Positions 50,718 to 61,405 of a stretch of DNA of 64,000 bases are shown here, one piece after another. The DNA lies in contig NZ_OZ032153.1 of the NCBI RefSeq assembly GCF_964026535.1, positions 1,054,001 through 1,118,000 on the forward strand. Direction: 5' to 3'. The notes beneath the pieces were generated by a model that saw nothing but the letters and a program-made list of their open reading frames with translations, was not told the origin of the DNA and made no database searches. How positions within the stretch are numbered: position 1 is the stretch's first letter; every line of letters starts with the position of its first letter. This DNA is from Candidatus Tisiphia endosymbiont of Sialis lutaria. Its GTDB lineage: Bacteria > Pseudomonadota > Alphaproteobacteria > Rickettsiales > Rickettsiaceae. A program made the position numbers and the translations under genes.

Positions 50718-50792
50718 GCGGGTGTAGCTCAGGGGTAGAGCGCTACCTTGCCAAGGTCGAAGTCGAGGGTTCGAATCCCTTCACCCGCTCCA
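50718..50792 (+). tRNA. tRNA-Gly (GCC anticodon)
   Basis: A complete cloverleaf of 75 bases. The acceptor arms GCGGGTG and CACCCGC pair over seven bases, the D-arm is AGCTCAGGGGTAGAGC, the anticodon arm CTACCTTGCCAAGG with GCC, and the T-arm GAGGGTTCGAATCCCTT contains the GTTCGAATC core. The CCA end is encoded. CycM follows on the same strand. Confidence 0.98.
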
Positions 50793-50851
50793 GTACAAAA
50801 ATTGTCCTAATTAGTAATACATATTCTCTCTACGGAGACGACACTAATAAT

Positions 50852-51379
50852 ATGTCTGGAATAGAGTTAAATAAAATTGCTGCTTCTATTTTATTAGCCA
50901 GTTTAATTGCAATGATGGTAGGGTTTATAACAGATATTCTGTATAAGCCAGTTTTACATCCTGAATCTCAAGGCTACAAAGTAGAAGTAACAGAAGATTC
51001 GCCTAATGGATCTGATGCGAACGCGATTGCGGAAGCACCAGTGAATATAGAGGAATTGATGAAAACTGCTAATGCTGAGGCTGGAAGGGAAATAGCAAAA
51101 AAATGCTTAATGTGCCATTCCTTTGACAATAGTAAAGCTAATAAGGTTGGACCATATTTATGGAATATCGTTGGGACGGAAAAAGCTAAAGCAGAGAATT
51201 ATAAATATTCAACTGCTCTATCTAGCAAAGGTGGGATATGGGATGAAGAAAGTTTATTTCATTTCCTGCATAAGCCTAACCAATATATACCAGGTACAAA
51301 AATGTCTTTTGCTGGTTTAAATAAACCTCAAGATATCGCTAATGTTATAATGTTTTTAAAGACATTTGTGCATGACTAG
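50852..51379 (+). CDS. cycM: Membrane-anchored cytochrome c
   Basis: A c-type cytochrome that carries electrons in the respiratory chain, anchored to the inner membrane. The ATG at 50852 gives 175 residues; the longer frame would read through the tRNA and is rejected. Residues 6-28 form an uncleaved membrane anchor, a flexible Glu/Ala-rich linker follows, and the haem site is CLMCH at residues 85-89. The axial Met lies in PGTKMSFAGL. This is the CycM layout seen in Rickettsia and other alphaproteobacteria. Haem attachment would use the Ccm system (ccmB at 13397). Confidence 0.93.
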   Translation: MSGIELNKIAASILLASLIAMMVGFITDILYKPVLHPESQGYKVEVTEDSPNGSDANAIAEAPVNIEELMKTANAEAGREIAKKCLMCHSFDNSKANKVGPYLWNIVGTEKAKAENYKYSTALSSKGGIWDEESLFHFLHKPNQYIPGTKMSFAGLNKPQDIANVIMFLKTFVHD

Positions 51380-51431
51380 TAGATTGGTCGGAAATAACTA
51401 AAGTAATTCTTAGTCATTGATAAGAAGTTGA

Positions 51432-51461
51432 TGACTATCGTCTGAGCTGTGCCATCTATCA
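51432..51461 (-). pseudogene. Fragment of the clpX 3' coding end
   Basis: 30 bases that match 51892-51921, inside clpX, at 28 positions. The same frame reads IDGTAQTIV against IDGKAQPIV of ClpX. It lies 27 bases beyond the stop of the small coiled-coil gene. Next to it (51411-51436) is a decayed family A arm. Confidence 0.65.
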
Positions 51462-51488
51462 ATCCCTAAAAGTAAGTATCAGACTATA

Positions 51489-51812
51489 TTACTCTGTATG
51501 ATGTTCTTCAGAGCCATTACCCAATAAATGGGGATGATTATCAGAAGATGACTCGCCCTCGGAAGATATCTTTTTAAGCTCATTTAATGGATAAATGCCA
51601 TTACTGGTTAAATCAAATTCTGCTGCCATTTTAGCTTTAGCTTCTGCTATCATTTTAGTTTTTGCTAGTTTAAATTCAGCTTCTACTGCCATTTTAGCTT
51701 CTACAAATTCAGCTTCTGCTATTCTTTTAGCTTCTTCTGTTCTTTGAACTTCTGCTATTTTAGCTTTTGCTATTTCAACTTCTGTAGTAATAAATTCTTT
51801 ATTGTGAAACAT
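51489..51812 (-). CDS. Small Ala/Glu/Lys-rich coiled-coil protein
   Basis: A 107-residue protein that I do not recognise. Residues 8-70 repeat units such as AKAKIAEVQRTEEAKRIAEA and EFKLAKTKMIAEAKAKMAAE, a long amphipathic helix or coiled coil. The tail is Ser/Asp/His-rich and ends SEEHHTE. No signal or membrane segment. It starts 32 bases after the clpX stop on the same strand and is followed by a fragment of the clpX tail, so it probably was inserted there. The biased composition makes it hard to be sure it is a real protein. Confidence 0.5.
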   Translation of the reverse strand: MFHNKEFITTEVEIAKAKIAEVQRTEEAKRIAEAEFVEAKMAVEAEFKLAKTKMIAEAKAKMAAEFDLTSNGIYPLNELKKISSEGESSSDNHPHLLGNGSEEHHTE

Positions 51813-51844
51813 ATAAATATTCTATTAATTGTTACTAAGTTATT

Positions 51845-53110
51845 CTAACCCGCTATACGTTTTTTAGTAGCTTTTACATAATTTTTTGGAGTGACTATCG
51901 GCTGAGCTTTGCCATCTATCACATCTTTTGAAATATGTACGTGCATTTTTTTCAAATTGGTAACATTATACATACTGTCAAGTAGAAGTGTTTCGATTAT
52001 AGAACGGAGTCCCCTAGCACCGGTTTTTCGTGTCAGTGCTTTTTCGGCTATTGCTTCTAAAGCATCATTATCAATTGATAGTTCGACATCGTCTAACTCA
52101 AATAATTTATGATATTGTTTAATAACAGCATTTTTTGGTTGAGTTAAAATTGCTACTAAGGATGCTTTATCTAAGTCATCTAAAGTTGCTACTACTGGAA
52201 GCCTACCAATAAATTCGGGAATTAATCCAAATTTTACTAAATCTTCAATTTCTAATGATTTTAGTGTTTCACTGTGGTTTCTTTCTTGTTTTGACTGGAC
52301 ATTTGCTGCAAAACCAATTGAACTTTGAGCGGTACGAGCATTAATGATAGTATCTATTCCCATGAAAGCCCCGCCACATATAAATAAAATATTGGAAGTA
52401 TCTACTTGCACAAAATCTTGCTGCGGATGTTTTCTTCCTCCTTGTGGTGGTACAGATGCAACAGTTCCTTCCATGATTTTAAGTAACGCTTGTTGAACTC
52501 CTTCTCCTGAGACGTCTCTTGTTATAGAAGGGTTTTCGGATTTTCTAGCGATTTTATCTACTTCATCTATATAAACAATGCCTCGTTGGGCTTTAGCTAT
52601 ATTAAAATCAGCTGCTTGTAATAATCTTAGCAAGATATTTTCAACGTCTTCACCAACATAACCAGCTTCGGTTAAAGAAGTGGCGTCTGCCATAGTAAAA
52701 GGTACATCAAGAATTTTTGCTAAGGTTTGTGCCAAAAGAGTTTTTCCTGAGCCAGTAGAGCCAATAACCAGGATATTTGATTTATTTAATTCGACATCAT
52801 TATTACCTGATTCGATATATTCTAATCGTTTATAGTGATTATATACCGCGACTGATAAGACTTTTTTTGCTTGATCCTGACCAATTACGTAATCATTAAG
52901 AGTAGAAAAAATCTTTTGTGGTGTTGGGATTGAAGATGAAATTTTCTTAAGTGCTACTTTAGTTTCTTCTTTTATAATATCAAGACAAAGTTCAATACAT
53001 TCATTACAAATGAATACTGTTGGTCCAGCAATTAATTTTATTACTTCATATTGATTTTTACCACAAAAAGAACAGTTTAATTCTTTTCTTTCGACTTCAC
53101 CACTTGTCAT
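51845..53110 (-). CDS. clpX: ATP-dependent Clp protease ATP-binding subunit ClpX
   Basis: Unfolds substrates and feeds them to ClpP. The N-terminal zinc-binding domain has Cys13, Cys16, Cys35 and Cys38. The AAA+ module has Walker A GSTGSGKT at residues 117-124, then [16 protein letters not shown], Walker [11 protein letters not shown], the [14 protein letters not shown] stretch and the sensor 2 region [12 protein letters not shown]. The IGF-type loop for ClpP binding is SSIGFAANV. At 421 residues it is complete. clpP is not adjacent in the window. Its last codons are copied at 51432. Confidence 0.97.
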   Translation of the reverse strand: MTSGEVERKELNCSFCGKNQYEVIKLIAGPTVFICNECIELCLDIIKEETKVALKKISSSIPTPQKIFSTLNDYVIGQDQAKKVLSVAVYNHYKRLEYIESGNNDVELNKSNILVIGSTGSGKTLLAQTLAKILDVPFTMADATSLTEAGYVGEDVENILLRLLQAADFNIAKAQRGIVYIDEVDKIARKSENPSITRDVSGEGVQQALLKIMEGTVASVPPQGGRKHPQQDFVQVDTSNILFICGGAFMGIDTIINARTAQSSIGFAANVQSKQERNHSETLKSLEIEDLVKFGLIPEFIGRLPVVATLDDLDKASLVAILTQPKNAVIKQYHKLFELDDVELSIDNDALEAIAEKALTRKTGARGLRSIIETLLLDSMYNVTNLKKMHVHISKDVIDGKAQPIVTPKNYVKATKKRIAG

Positions 53111-53238
53111 AATTCTGCTTCTTTAATTTGTGATTTTAATATTATCTTATGTAAGTATAAATATAGATAAGTTATTTAGCTAAGTCTAATATATTTTCAA
53201 AATTACCTATATATTATAAAAAAGGATTTTCTTTAGGT

Positions 53239-53293
53239 TATAGTCAACTCAGGAGAATTGGGTAGCAGGAGCGATAAGCAACGCCTATAAGCA
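53239..53293. repeat. Family A element, half copy
   Basis: Starts TATAGTCAACTCAGGAGAAT and continues GGGTAGCAGGAGCGATAAGC, matching the left half of the full copies, and then decays; the right terminus is missing. It lies between the clpX start and the dnaA stop. Confidence 0.75.
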
Positions 53294-53318
53294 CCTCAAT
53301 GACATTGTTGTAAAAAGT

Positions 53319-54728
53319 TTAATTTTGCAATATCTTCATTAATAGACTAAGTTCTTCTCGGAATTCTATATCAATCTCACATAATTCTTCTACCTTTTTG
53401 ATAGCATGCATTATTGTAGTATGATCTTTTTTGCCAAATTTCTTACCGATATCAGTCAGGCTTTTTGGCGTTAATGTTTTACTCAAATACATAGCTACTT
53501 GTCTTGGTCTAGCTATTGAGCGAATACGCCTAGGAGAAGACATATCAGAAAATTTAATATTATAACGATCAGCTACTTTTCTTTGAATATCCTCAATGGT
53601 GATAATTTTCTCATTGGAACGTAGCAAATCACGCAAGATATTTTGGGTGTTTTCTAAAGTTATTTCCCTACCAACTAAGGTAGAATGAGCGATAACTTTA
53701 TTAAGAGCTCCCTCTAACTCTCTGACATTTGATGTTATTTTAGCTGCTAAAAATTCCACAACATTTTTAGGTATATGGATATTCATTTGTTCAAGTTTAG
53801 ATTCTAAGATTCCTAATCTTAGTTCATAAGTAGTACTGTGGACATCGGCAACCAATCCCCAGCCAAGTCTGGATTTAATTCGATCTTCGATATTATCTAA
53901 ATCTGACGGGGAACGGTCACACGATATAACCATTTGACGATTATTATCAATCAAAGCATTGAAAGTATGAAAAAACTCTTCTTGGGTGCTATCTTTACCT
54001 GATATAAATTGAATATCATCGATCATTAATACGTCAACTGAACGAAATTCTTCTTTAAAAGACATAACATCTTTATTACGGAGTGCCTTGATGAATTGAT
54101 ACATAAACTTTTCTGCCGACATGTAAATTACCTTACGAGTCGGATTATTATGTTTTATATACCAAGCAATGGCATGCATTAAGTGTGTTTTGCCAAGACC
54201 GACTCCTCCATATAAAAATAAAGGGTTAGATTCAGCTACGGCTCCTTCCGACTCAGCAACTGCTCTAGATGCTGCATAGGCTAATTCATTTGGTCCACCC
54301 ACCACAAAATTTTCAAAAGTAAATCGTAAGTCTAAGGCTGAAAAAATGCCTTCGGAATTGGTATCCATTCCTTCTTTTATTGATGGAACTTTTGCTAAAT
54401 ATTCAGGTATATTTTGGTTTTGCTCTGATAATTCTTTAGTAATGATCTCAATGGATTTGATATCTTTGTCATAAGATTGCCAAGATTGCAATATAGCCCT
54501 TGCATACCTAGATTCCACCCAATCTCGAATAAAATTTGTTGGGGTAGAAAGTATAACAGTATTAGTAGCAGCTTCTAAAAAGTTAATCTTACTGAACCAG
54601 CTTTTATATAAGGCATCGCCGTAATGTTTATTAAGGTCAGAGCAAACTTGTTGCCAAATATCTCTATGATAAGTCACTTCCTTTGCTATAGTCAATTGAT
54701 TATGGTTAGTATTCACAGAATTTGCCAT
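53319..54728 (-). CDS. dnaA: Chromosomal replication initiator DnaA
   Basis: Opens the replication origin. Domain I starts with [21 protein letters not shown], domain III has Walker A GGVGLGKT at residues 174-181, Walker [23 protein letters not shown], and domain IV the DnaA-box-binding helix [17 protein letters not shown] with [19 protein letters not shown] before it. A short internal duplication [12 protein letters not shown] occurs near residue 156-167. 469 residues, full length. The start overlaps the upstream rhodanese gene by 16 bases. No DnaA-box cluster was seen nearby; in Rickettsia the origin is usually elsewhere. Confidence 0.97.
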   Translation of the reverse strand: MANSVNTNHNQLTIAKEVTYHRDIWQQVCSDLNKHYGDALYKSWFSKINFLEAATNTVILSTPTNFIRDWVESRYARAILQSWQSYDKDIKSIEIITKELSEQNQNIPEYLAKVPSIKEGMDTNSEGIFSALDLRFTFENFVVGGPNELAYAASRAVAESEGAVAESNPLFLYGGVGLGKTHLMHAIAWYIKHNNPTRKVIYMSAEKFMYQFIKALRNKDVMSFKEEFRSVDVLMIDDIQFISGKDSTQEEFFHTFNALIDNNRQMVISCDRSPSDLDNIEDRIKSRLGWGLVADVHSTTYELRLGILESKLEQMNIHIPKNVVEFLAAKITSNVRELEGALNKVIAHSTLVGREITLENTQNILRDLLRSNEKIITIEDIQRKVADRYNIKFSDMSSPRRIRSIARPRQVAMYLSKTLTPKSLTDIGKKFGKKDHTTIMHAIKKVEELCEIDIEFREELSLLMKILQN

Positions 54729-55096
54729 GGTAAATTATTTTGTTTCCAACCAGCTCCATTAGTTCCTCCTTCAAAACCATCAATTATATTATAGCACTCT
54801 TTATAACCTAGAGTACTAGCAAATTGTGCAGCTTCATGGGATCTACCCCCGGAGCGACAAATGAATAATAGTGTATGTTTATTACTGATTTTCGACATCA
54901 ACTGGTTCTTAAATTCGTTATTTAGTGACATATTAGGCAATAAACGCCAACTAATAAAAATTATTTTATCTTTATCAAGCTTTGGAATGCCTACTTGTTG
55001 CCATTCTTCACCAGTCCTAACATCAATTATCATGTTGTTATTATCTATTTCTAGCAACTTATAAGCTTTTAAGGAAGATATATTTTTAATGCTCAT
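54713..55096 (-). CDS. Rhodanese-like domain protein
   Basis: A single rhodanese domain of 127 residues. The active-site loop CRSGGRS (Cys near residue 85) and the N-terminal strand [15 protein letters not shown] are clear. It would carry sulfur as a persulfide; the acceptor is unknown. Its last 16 bases overlap the dnaA start, so translation of dnaA may be coupled to it. Confidence 0.9.
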   Translation of the reverse strand: MSIKNISSLKAYKLLEIDNNNMIIDVRTGEEWQQVGIPKLDKDKIIFISWRLLPNMSLNNEFKNQLMSKISNKHTLLFICRSGGRSHEAAQFASTLGYKECYNIIDGFEGGTNGAGWKQNNLPWQIL

Positions 55097-55162
55097 AAAG
55101 TTTAGCGTTTCTTTGATATATTAAATTAACCTAAATTAGTGTCGAATAAGCACCAATTGTGC

Positions 55163-55255
55163 CGTCATTGCGAGGAGGCGTAAGCCTCCGAAGCAATCCA
55201 TTAATCGTTTTTTTGGATTGCTTCGTCGCCCACTAAAGTGGCTCCTCGCAATGAC
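55163..55255. repeat. Family E hairpin
   Basis: Arms GTCATTGCGAGGAGGCGTAA and GTGGCTCCTCGCAATGAC, 93 bases, a well-preserved copy between the divergent rhodanese and sdhE genes. The rest of the gap is AT-rich, with no other recognised feature. Confidence 0.85.
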
Positions 55256-55453
55256 GCTGATGCTAAATACCAATCGGATTTATAACGTTACCAATTCAAG
55301 TTAATTCACTATAATATTAAATATTATTGGATAAAGAAGATTTGGAGCAATTAAGTTCTAGCACCATTTTATACAGTTTACATTTTATTTTATATTTGGT
55401 AATTGTCAAACTATCTGAATTATATTATGATGTTTTTTTGTAATATTGTAAAT

Positions 55454-55729
55454 ATGGATTATTTTAACAAAACATCTTTAACCAAAAAATTGTTATATCA
55501 AAGCAAAAATCGTGGTTGCAAAGAAATTGGCTTAATATTGGGTAAATTTGCTGAAAAATTTCTTGCTAACATGGATGCAGCTAATTTAGCAGATTTTGCT
55601 TTAATACTTAACCAAAATGACATAGATATTTATGATTGGATTACCAGTAAAACTGCTCCTCCTTCTCACTTAAACTCAAAAGTAATGTTACAAATACTTA
55701 GTTTTGATATTAACAACATAGAAGCTTAG
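55454..55729 (+). CDS. sdhE: Succinate dehydrogenase assembly factor SdhE
   Basis: Helps attach FAD to the SdhA subunit of succinate dehydrogenase. The RGxxE-type motif is present as RGCKEIGLILGKFA. I chose the ATG at 55454 (MDYFNKTSLTKKLLYQSK), giving 91 residues, which fits the family; the 17 extra residues of the longer frame are hydrophobic and not typical. The gene ends 6 bases before mfd, an adjacency common in alphaproteobacteria. Confidence 0.85.
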   Translation: MDYFNKTSLTKKLLYQSKNRGCKEIGLILGKFAEKFLANMDAANLADFALILNQNDIDIYDWITSKTAPPSHLNSKVMLQILSFDINNIEA

Positions 55730-55735
55730 TAAATA

Positions 55736-58700
55736 ATGATACAACAACCACTTCCGCTCAGTGCAAAAAGTTTTTTTGCTAGTGAGTATTTATCAAATAA
55801 ACATTTATCAAATAAACGTACCAAGAATATTTTACTTATCTTTGCCAGTGAAGATGATGCAATCAATAGCCATAAACAATTATTATTTATGGCACAAAAT
55901 ATTAAAACTAGCAACATATTATATTTTCCTAGTCTTGATACTATACCATATGATCGTATTTCGCCAAATCAAAATATTTTATCAGAAAGAGCGAATATAT
56001 TGAGTTACTTGGCAAGTAATAACGATACAAAATTGGTAGTGACTAGTGCTATAAATTTACTGACAAAATTACCTCCTGCAGAGTTATTGGTTAAGTCTTT
56101 TTTAAGATTACATAATAAAATGCAGCTCTCAGCCGATAAATTAGCGGAATTCTTGGTACATAATAGTTTTACTAGGAGTAGCAGTAGTATTGATAGTGGT
56201 GAATTTTCGGTAAGAGGAGAGATAGTAGATATAGTCTTGCCTGGTTCTAAAGCTTATCGTATTAATTTTAGTTGGGATCACATAGAGTCAATAAAAGAAT
56301 TTGATATTGATAGTCAGATTTCTACTAATAATTGCACAGAGCTAATACTTAATTCTGCTAGTGAGGTGATATTAAATCCAGAAACAATAAAGAATTTTAG
56401 AGATAATTATTTAAAAGTTTTTGGAGTTAATTATGTCAATACCCCTTTATATGAATCAGTGATTGAGGGGAAAAAATTCCAAGGATATGAACATTTATCT
56501 CCTTTATTTTATAATTCTTTCAGTAGCCTAATTAATTACTTGGATGATCCTGTTATTATTTACGATAATTTATCGTTGCAATCAATTATTGAGCAGGAAA
56601 ATAATTATACGGATCTTTATAGATCGCGGATTGAGTCTAACAAAATAAAATTAAATACCTTTTATCCTGCATTGCCTCCCGAACAAGTTTATTTTACCAG
56701 CCAGGAAATACAAAAATTCTTGGAACAGGATAATAATATTTTAATTACACCAGAAGATTCGTCTTATGCCCATTCATTAGAAAAAATTACGGTAACTAGT
56801 TTTATGGAGGATAAGACAGTTTTTAATAAGCTATTCGAAATTATAGAAAATAATAAAAATAAAATACCGATTATTTTTTGTCATTCTAAAAGTAATTTAG
56901 AAAGATTTAAAAGCCTAATAGATAGTTACTCACGAAAATATATCGAGATAGACAATTTACAACAAGCAAAAATTGCAGTTATAAATCTTGCCTATGTTCA
57001 ACTTAGCCAAGGGTTTTATAGTGATAAATATTTGTTTATTGCCGCTCATGATATTCTAGGAAAAAGTGCGGTGAATTTTCGTCAGCAAGGTGCTAAACGT
57101 AAGCTCAAAAACATTTTAATGGAATTAGATAATTTAACTGAAGGAGAGCTAATTGTTCATAAGGATCATGGTATTGGTCAGTTTCTTAACGTTGAAACAC
57201 TAGATGTTAAAGGCAAAGCTCATGATTTCCTAAAAATTCTATATGAGAATAATGATAAATTATATATTCCTGTTGAAAATATAGAACTAATTAAAAAATA
57301 TGGCAGTGGTGAAGCACAGCTTGCCAAATTGGGTAGTAGTGCATGGCAAAGAAGTAAAGCCAAGCTTAAAAACCGTATTACAGAAATTGCTGAACAATTA
57401 TTAAAGATAGCTGCGAAGAGAAAGTTAACTGTAGCAAATCCAATAGAATTTGATCATACAGAGTATGAGCAATTTTGTCATAGATTTAAATATACTGAAA
57501 CTGAAGATCAATTAAATGCCATAAACGACATTAAAAAAGATTTTAACTCTGGTATTTTAATGGATAGATTAATTTGCGGAGATGTTGGTTTTGGGAAAAC
57601 CGAAGTAGCTATACGAGCAACCTTTATGGTAGCAAAATCAATTACGATGACTTCTCAAGTAGCGATCATCGTACCAACTACTATTCTAGGTAAGCAGCAT
57701 TATTTAAGGTTTGTTAAAAGATTTAAAGATTTTGGTTTAAATATAGTACAATTATCCAGTCTGGTTAGCAATAAAGATGCTAAAATTATTAAAGAACAAA
57801 TCAAAAATGGTACAGCTAATATAATAATTGGCACGCATGCTTTATTAAGTAAAAATATAGAATTTAATAATCTCCGATTATTAATAATTGATGAAGAACA
57901 ACATTTTGGTGTTGCTCAAAAAGAATATTTAAAGAGTCTCAGAGCTACAATGCATGTTCTATCTCTTTCAGCAACACCAATTCCTCGTACAATGCAAATG
58001 TCAATGGTTGGTCTTAAAGATCTTAGCATCATTGCCACTCCGCCAATGGATAGGTTAGAAGTTCGAACAACAGTGATGCCATTTGACCAAGTAATTATCA
58101 GAGATGCTTTACTTAGAGAACGTTTCCGTGGTGGTAGAAGCTTCTATGTGGTACCTAGAATTAAGGATATTCCAGATATAGAAAGATATTTACAAATAAT
58201 TGTGCCAGAATTAAAATATAAAGTTGCTCATGGTCAGATGCCAGCTGGTAAAATAGATGAGATTATGGGTGAATTTTGTGATGGTAAGTTTGATATACTA
58301 GTTTCTACTACAATAATTGAGTCCGGTATAGATATTGCCGAAGCTAATACGATGATTATTCATAAATCTGATACTCTTGGTCTAAGTCAGTTATATCAGC
58401 TCAGGGGGAGGATAGGGCGAAGTAAATTCAGAGGTTATGCCTATCTAACCTTAGCAAATTATAAAAAGATGACTGCCCATTCAATAAAACGTCTAGAAAT
58501 AATGCAGAGTAGCTGCACTCTTGGTTCCGGGTTTACTATTGCTAGCCATGATATGGATTTACGTGGTTTTGGTAATTTAGTAGGGGAGGAACAATCAGGC
58601 CAGATTAAAGAAGTAGGGGTAGAGCTTTATCAGGAAATGTTAGATGAACAAATAGCAATTTTTAAGGGTGAAGTTACTGAAAATCCAAAATCTTTTGTTC

Positions 58701-59128
58701 CGACAATTAATTTGGGGTTACCTGTTTTCATTCCCGATAATTATATTGCAGATTCTTCTCTTAAACTAAGTTTGTATAGACGAATTGGCAATTTAACTGA
58801 CGATACAGATATTGAAAATTTTAAGGATGAAATGGTTGATCGTTTTGGTCCTATTCCATTAGAGTTTAATAATCTACTTGATATAGTGAAAATAAAACAT
58901 AAATGCAGTAAACTTAATATTGAAAATTTAGACTCTGGTGAACGAGGATTTGTTTTAAAATTTTACAAAGAAGCGGATATAGCTGGTAAGGTTATGAATT
59001 TTGTTATAAAACATCCTCAGCAAACCAAAATAAAACCGGATACTAAATTAATATTTAGCAAAATATTGGTAGGAAAGGATATTATAGAAGAAACAAATAG
59101 TTTGTTAGAACAATTATTAGCAGCGTGA
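55736..59128 (+). CDS. mfd: Transcription-repair coupling factor Mfd
   Basis: Removes RNA polymerase stalled at DNA damage and recruits UvrA. 1130 residues, in family order: UvrB-like N-terminal region ([20 protein letters not shown]), the RNA polymerase interaction domain ([18 protein letters not shown]), then the translocase with Walker A GDVGFGKT at residues 615-622, DEEQ at 719-722 and motif [19 protein letters not shown]. The C-terminal TRCF domain starts near FVPTINLG. Complete. The start is 6 bases after sdhE; the stop overlaps the radA GTG start. Confidence 0.97.
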   Translation: MIQQPLPLSAKSFFASEYLSNKHLSNKRTKNILLIFASEDDAINSHKQLLFMAQNIKTSNILYFPSLDTIPYDRISPNQNILSERANILSYLASNNDTKLVVTSAINLLTKLPPAELLVKSFLRLHNKMQLSADKLAEFLVHNSFTRSSSSIDSGEFSVRGEIVDIVLPGSKAYRINFSWDHIESIKEFDIDSQISTNNCTELILNSASEVILNPETIKNFRDNYLKVFGVNYVNTPLYESVIEGKKFQGYEHLSPLFYNSFSSLINYLDDPVIIYDNLSLQSIIEQENNYTDLYRSRIESNKIKLNTFYPALPPEQVYFTSQEIQKFLEQDNNILITPEDSSYAHSLEKITVTSFMEDKTVFNKLFEIIENNKNKIPIIFCHSKSNLERFKSLIDSYSRKYIEIDNLQQAKIAVINLAYVQLSQGFYSDKYLFIAAHDILGKSAVNFRQQGAKRKLKNILMELDNLTEGELIVHKDHGIGQFLNVETLDVKGKAHDFLKILYENNDKLYIPVENIELIKKYGSGEAQLAKLGSSAWQRSKAKLKNRITEIAEQLLKIAAKRKLTVANPIEFDHTEYEQFCHRFKYTETEDQLNAINDIKKDFNSGILMDRLICGDVGFGKTEVAIRATFMVAKSITMTSQVAIIVPTTILGKQHYLRFVKRFKDFGLNIVQLSSLVSNKDAKIIKEQIKNGTANIIIGTHALLSKNIEFNNLRLLIIDEEQHFGVAQKEYLKSLRATMHVLSLSATPIPRTMQMSMVGLKDLSIIATPPMDRLEVRTTVMPFDQVIIRDALLRERFRGGRSFYVVPRIKDIPDIERYLQIIVPELKYKVAHGQMPAGKIDEIMGEFCDGKFDILVSTTIIESGIDIAEANTMIIHKSDTLGLSQLYQLRGRIGRSKFRGYAYLTLANYKKMTAHSIKRLEIMQSSCTLGSGFTIASHDMDLRGFGNLVGEEQSGQIKEVGVELYQEMLDEQIAIFKGEVTENPKSFVPTINLGLPVFIPDNYIADSSLKLSLYRRIGNLTDDTDIENFKDEMVDRFGPIPLEFNNLLDIVKIKHKCSKLNIENLDSGERGFVLKFYKEADIAGKVMNFVIKHPQQTKIKPDTKLIFSKILVGKDIIEETNSLLEQLLAA

Positions 59129-60459
59129 GCAAAATTAAAAAACAATATATATGTACAAATTGTGGTAATAGTACGTCAAAATGGACAGGGCAATGTTTTG
59201 ATTGTGGCTTATGGGGAGGGATTGAAGAAGAGATAATTAGTCAAACGCAAGTTAAGTTAGGTAATAAACAAGAAATACAAAAGCTGGATGGGGTGGTAGT
59301 GGATTCGTTACGTATCCCTACGCCTATAAAGGAATTAAATAGGGTGTTGGGAGGCGGGTTGGTATGCTCTTCTGCAATTTTAATTGGCGGTGACCCTGGA
59401 ATTGGGAAATCAACTTTATTATTACACTTAGTGGCAACCTCCTCTTGTGTTACAATGAAGTGCTGTCTGTATGTAACTGGAGAGGAATCTATTGACCAAA
59501 TAAAACTCCGAGCTTTAAGACTAGGACTTACTAATAAAACAACCTCCATCTTAGCCGCCACTAGCATTGAAGATATTATCTCAACTATTGATGCCGATAA
59601 GAACAATATTGATTTGGTAGTGATTGATTCAATTCAAATGATGGTAACTCGTACATTATCATCGCCCCCTGGTACTATTTCCCAGATTCGTGCCTGTGCT
59701 AATGAATTAGTTAACTATGCTAAACATAATAATATTATTATTTTGCTTAGTTGTCATGTGACAAAAGATGGGCAATTAACTGGTCCTAAGTTACTTGAGC
59801 ATCTCGTTGATACCGTACTATATTTTGAGGGTGATCATAATAGTCATTTTCGGATTTTACGGTCTATTAAAAATAGGTTTGGTGGAGTAGGAGAAATTGG
59901 TGTTTTTGAAATGACTGCTAGCGGTCTTATTGAAGTCTCTAGCCCTTCTGAACTATTTCTGATGAAAAGAGACAAAAACGTTAGCGGTACAACAGTATTT
60001 GCTGGAATCGAAGGATCAAGACCTTTATTAATCGAAATTCAAGCATTAATTGCTCCGTCAAATATACCAATGCCAAGACGTTCGGTTGTAGGCTGGGATT
60101 TGAATAGGCTAGCAATGATAATAGCTGTATTAAATGTACGATTTGGTCTTAATTTATCTTCTCATGAGGTATATTTGAGCGTTGCTGGTGGGCTTAAAAT
60201 TTCAGACCCAGCTTCAGACTTAGCTGTTGCAGCTGCTTTAATTTCTGCTGCAAAAAATAAAGCTGTGCCAGAACATAGTATTTTCTTTGGAGAAATTGGT
60301 TTATCTGGCGAAATAAGGAAAGTAACTGCAGCAGAAGTCAGAATAAAAGAAGCAACAAAATTAGGATTCAATAAATTAATTTGCTCCAAACTTGAAAAAC
60401 TGAGTAGTAACCTAATTTGTCCAATTGGTAATCTAAAAGAATTAAAGGAGTTAATATAA
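59125..60459 (+). CDS. radA: DNA repair protein RadA (Sms)
   Basis: ATP-dependent branch-migration helicase in recombination. The N-terminal zinc finger has Cys10, Cys13, Cys24 and Cys27. Walker [11 protein letters not shown] is at residues 88-97. The RadA-specific motif is [11 protein letters not shown], and a Lon-like C-terminal domain ([20 protein letters not shown]) follows. The start is a GTG overlapping the mfd stop by 4 bases. Full length at 444 residues. Confidence 0.96.
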   Translation: MSKIKKQYICTNCGNSTSKWTGQCFDCGLWGGIEEEIISQTQVKLGNKQEIQKLDGVVVDSLRIPTPIKELNRVLGGGLVCSSAILIGGDPGIGKSTLLLHLVATSSCVTMKCCLYVTGEESIDQIKLRALRLGLTNKTTSILAATSIEDIISTIDADKNNIDLVVIDSIQMMVTRTLSSPPGTISQIRACANELVNYAKHNNIIILLSCHVTKDGQLTGPKLLEHLVDTVLYFEGDHNSHFRILRSIKNRFGGVGEIGVFEMTASGLIEVSSPSELFLMKRDKNVSGTTVFAGIEGSRPLLIEIQALIAPSNIPMPRRSVVGWDLNRLAMIIAVLNVRFGLNLSSHEVYLSVAGGLKISDPASDLAVAAALISAAKNKAVPEHSIFFGEIGLSGEIRKVTAAEVRIKEATKLGFNKLICSKLEKLSSNLICPIGNLKELKELI

Positions 60460-61405
60460 TTAAAATTCAGAGTAGGGGGGATGTCTATGGTTAATTTAGA
60501 TATAGTTAATTCACTCATCTTACGCATAAACCCCATGACAATTCAAAAATTCCAGAAAAGTGTAAGAGGTCATTGCGAGCGAACGTAGGTGGTTGTGAGC
60601 CATAACAATTTTTATTCTATAAGTATTAAACAGCATAAAAACGTCATTGCGAGAAGGCGTGAGCCTACGAAGCAATCCATATAGTCTTGATATCTATACT
60701 AATTCTCATGGATTGCTTCGTCGCTACTAAAGTAGCTCCTCGCAATGACGTTTTTACCCTGTCATTCCCTTGTAGGCGGGAATCTAGACCCCTGCTTTCG
60801 CAGGGGTGACGCTAAATCGAGCAGGGATGACAATTTATGCATTGCTTCATCGATCTACGGTCTTTCTCGCAATGACGACAGTTTATTATGGCTAAATGCT
60901 ATTCGGGTTGCTCTAAATTCTCACTTTCCCAACAAATAAAAAAATAACCAATATCACAAAAATAATGAAAACAGCTATTAGTGGAGCATAAAAATCTGCT
61001 ATACTTGTATAGTTAGCTAGGAGGTGTCCCTACGTAGGCAGGAGCCTAGATTCCCGCCTACGCGGGAATGACAATAGTGGACGGGAATGATGCCTATGCG
61101 TCATTGCGAGGAGGCATAAGCCAACGAAGCAATCCAATAAGTGTGGATTGCCGCGACCACTATGTGGTCTCGCAATGACACTTGCGTTGAAAAATAGTTA
61201 CGCCTTCTCGCAATGACGGCTTGAGGACGTAAGGTTATGTTGCTTCATTGACCTACGGTCTTTCTCGCAATGACAGCAGTTTATTATGAAGAAATGCTAA
61301 CTGAGTTAACTATAAAAAATCAAGTTGAACTGAAAAGTTATAGATTACTATAAAATTTCTAGTATACTCAGCTGGTTTTATAACTTTTAAATAAAATATT
61401 AACGT
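60460..61405. repeat. 946-base repeat array without a gene
   Basis: Contains part of an E arm (60570), an intact E hairpin with leader (60607-60749), F arms (60759-60830), half an E (60834-60880), the G repeat (60936-61008), F arms (61022-61080), another E (61100-61179) and E-type half copies to 61275. The frame 60745-60939 is translated repeat. A promoter for cpoB should lie in 61290-61405; no clear boxes were seen. Confidence 0.8.
60936..61008. repeat. Family G repeat, copy 2
   Basis: Matches 37411-37487 over about 70 bases with few differences, including AATGAAAACAGCTATTAGTG. The copy here has GAGCATAAAAATCTGC where the first has GAGCAAAAAAATCTGT. Confidence 0.7.

Noticed and set aside
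50702-51379. A 225-residue frame that begins before the tRNA and continues into cycM
   Set aside because: Its first 50 residues are the translated tRNA-Gly and its flank. The cytochrome starts at the ATG 50852.
54684-54705. Family A-like terminus (CTATAGTCAATTGAT) in the first codons of dnaA
   Set aside because: Only one arm of about 14 bases matches, no partner arm is present, and chance or an ancient remnant cannot be told apart.
53111-55402. A replication origin next to dnaA
   Set aside because: No cluster of DnaA boxes or AT-rich unwinding repeats was seen, and Rickettsia origins do not lie beside dnaA.
60745-60939. Frame of 64 codons
   Set aside because: It reads through F and E repeats only; the peptide (CHSLVGGNLDPCFRRGD) is the standard translation of F arms.
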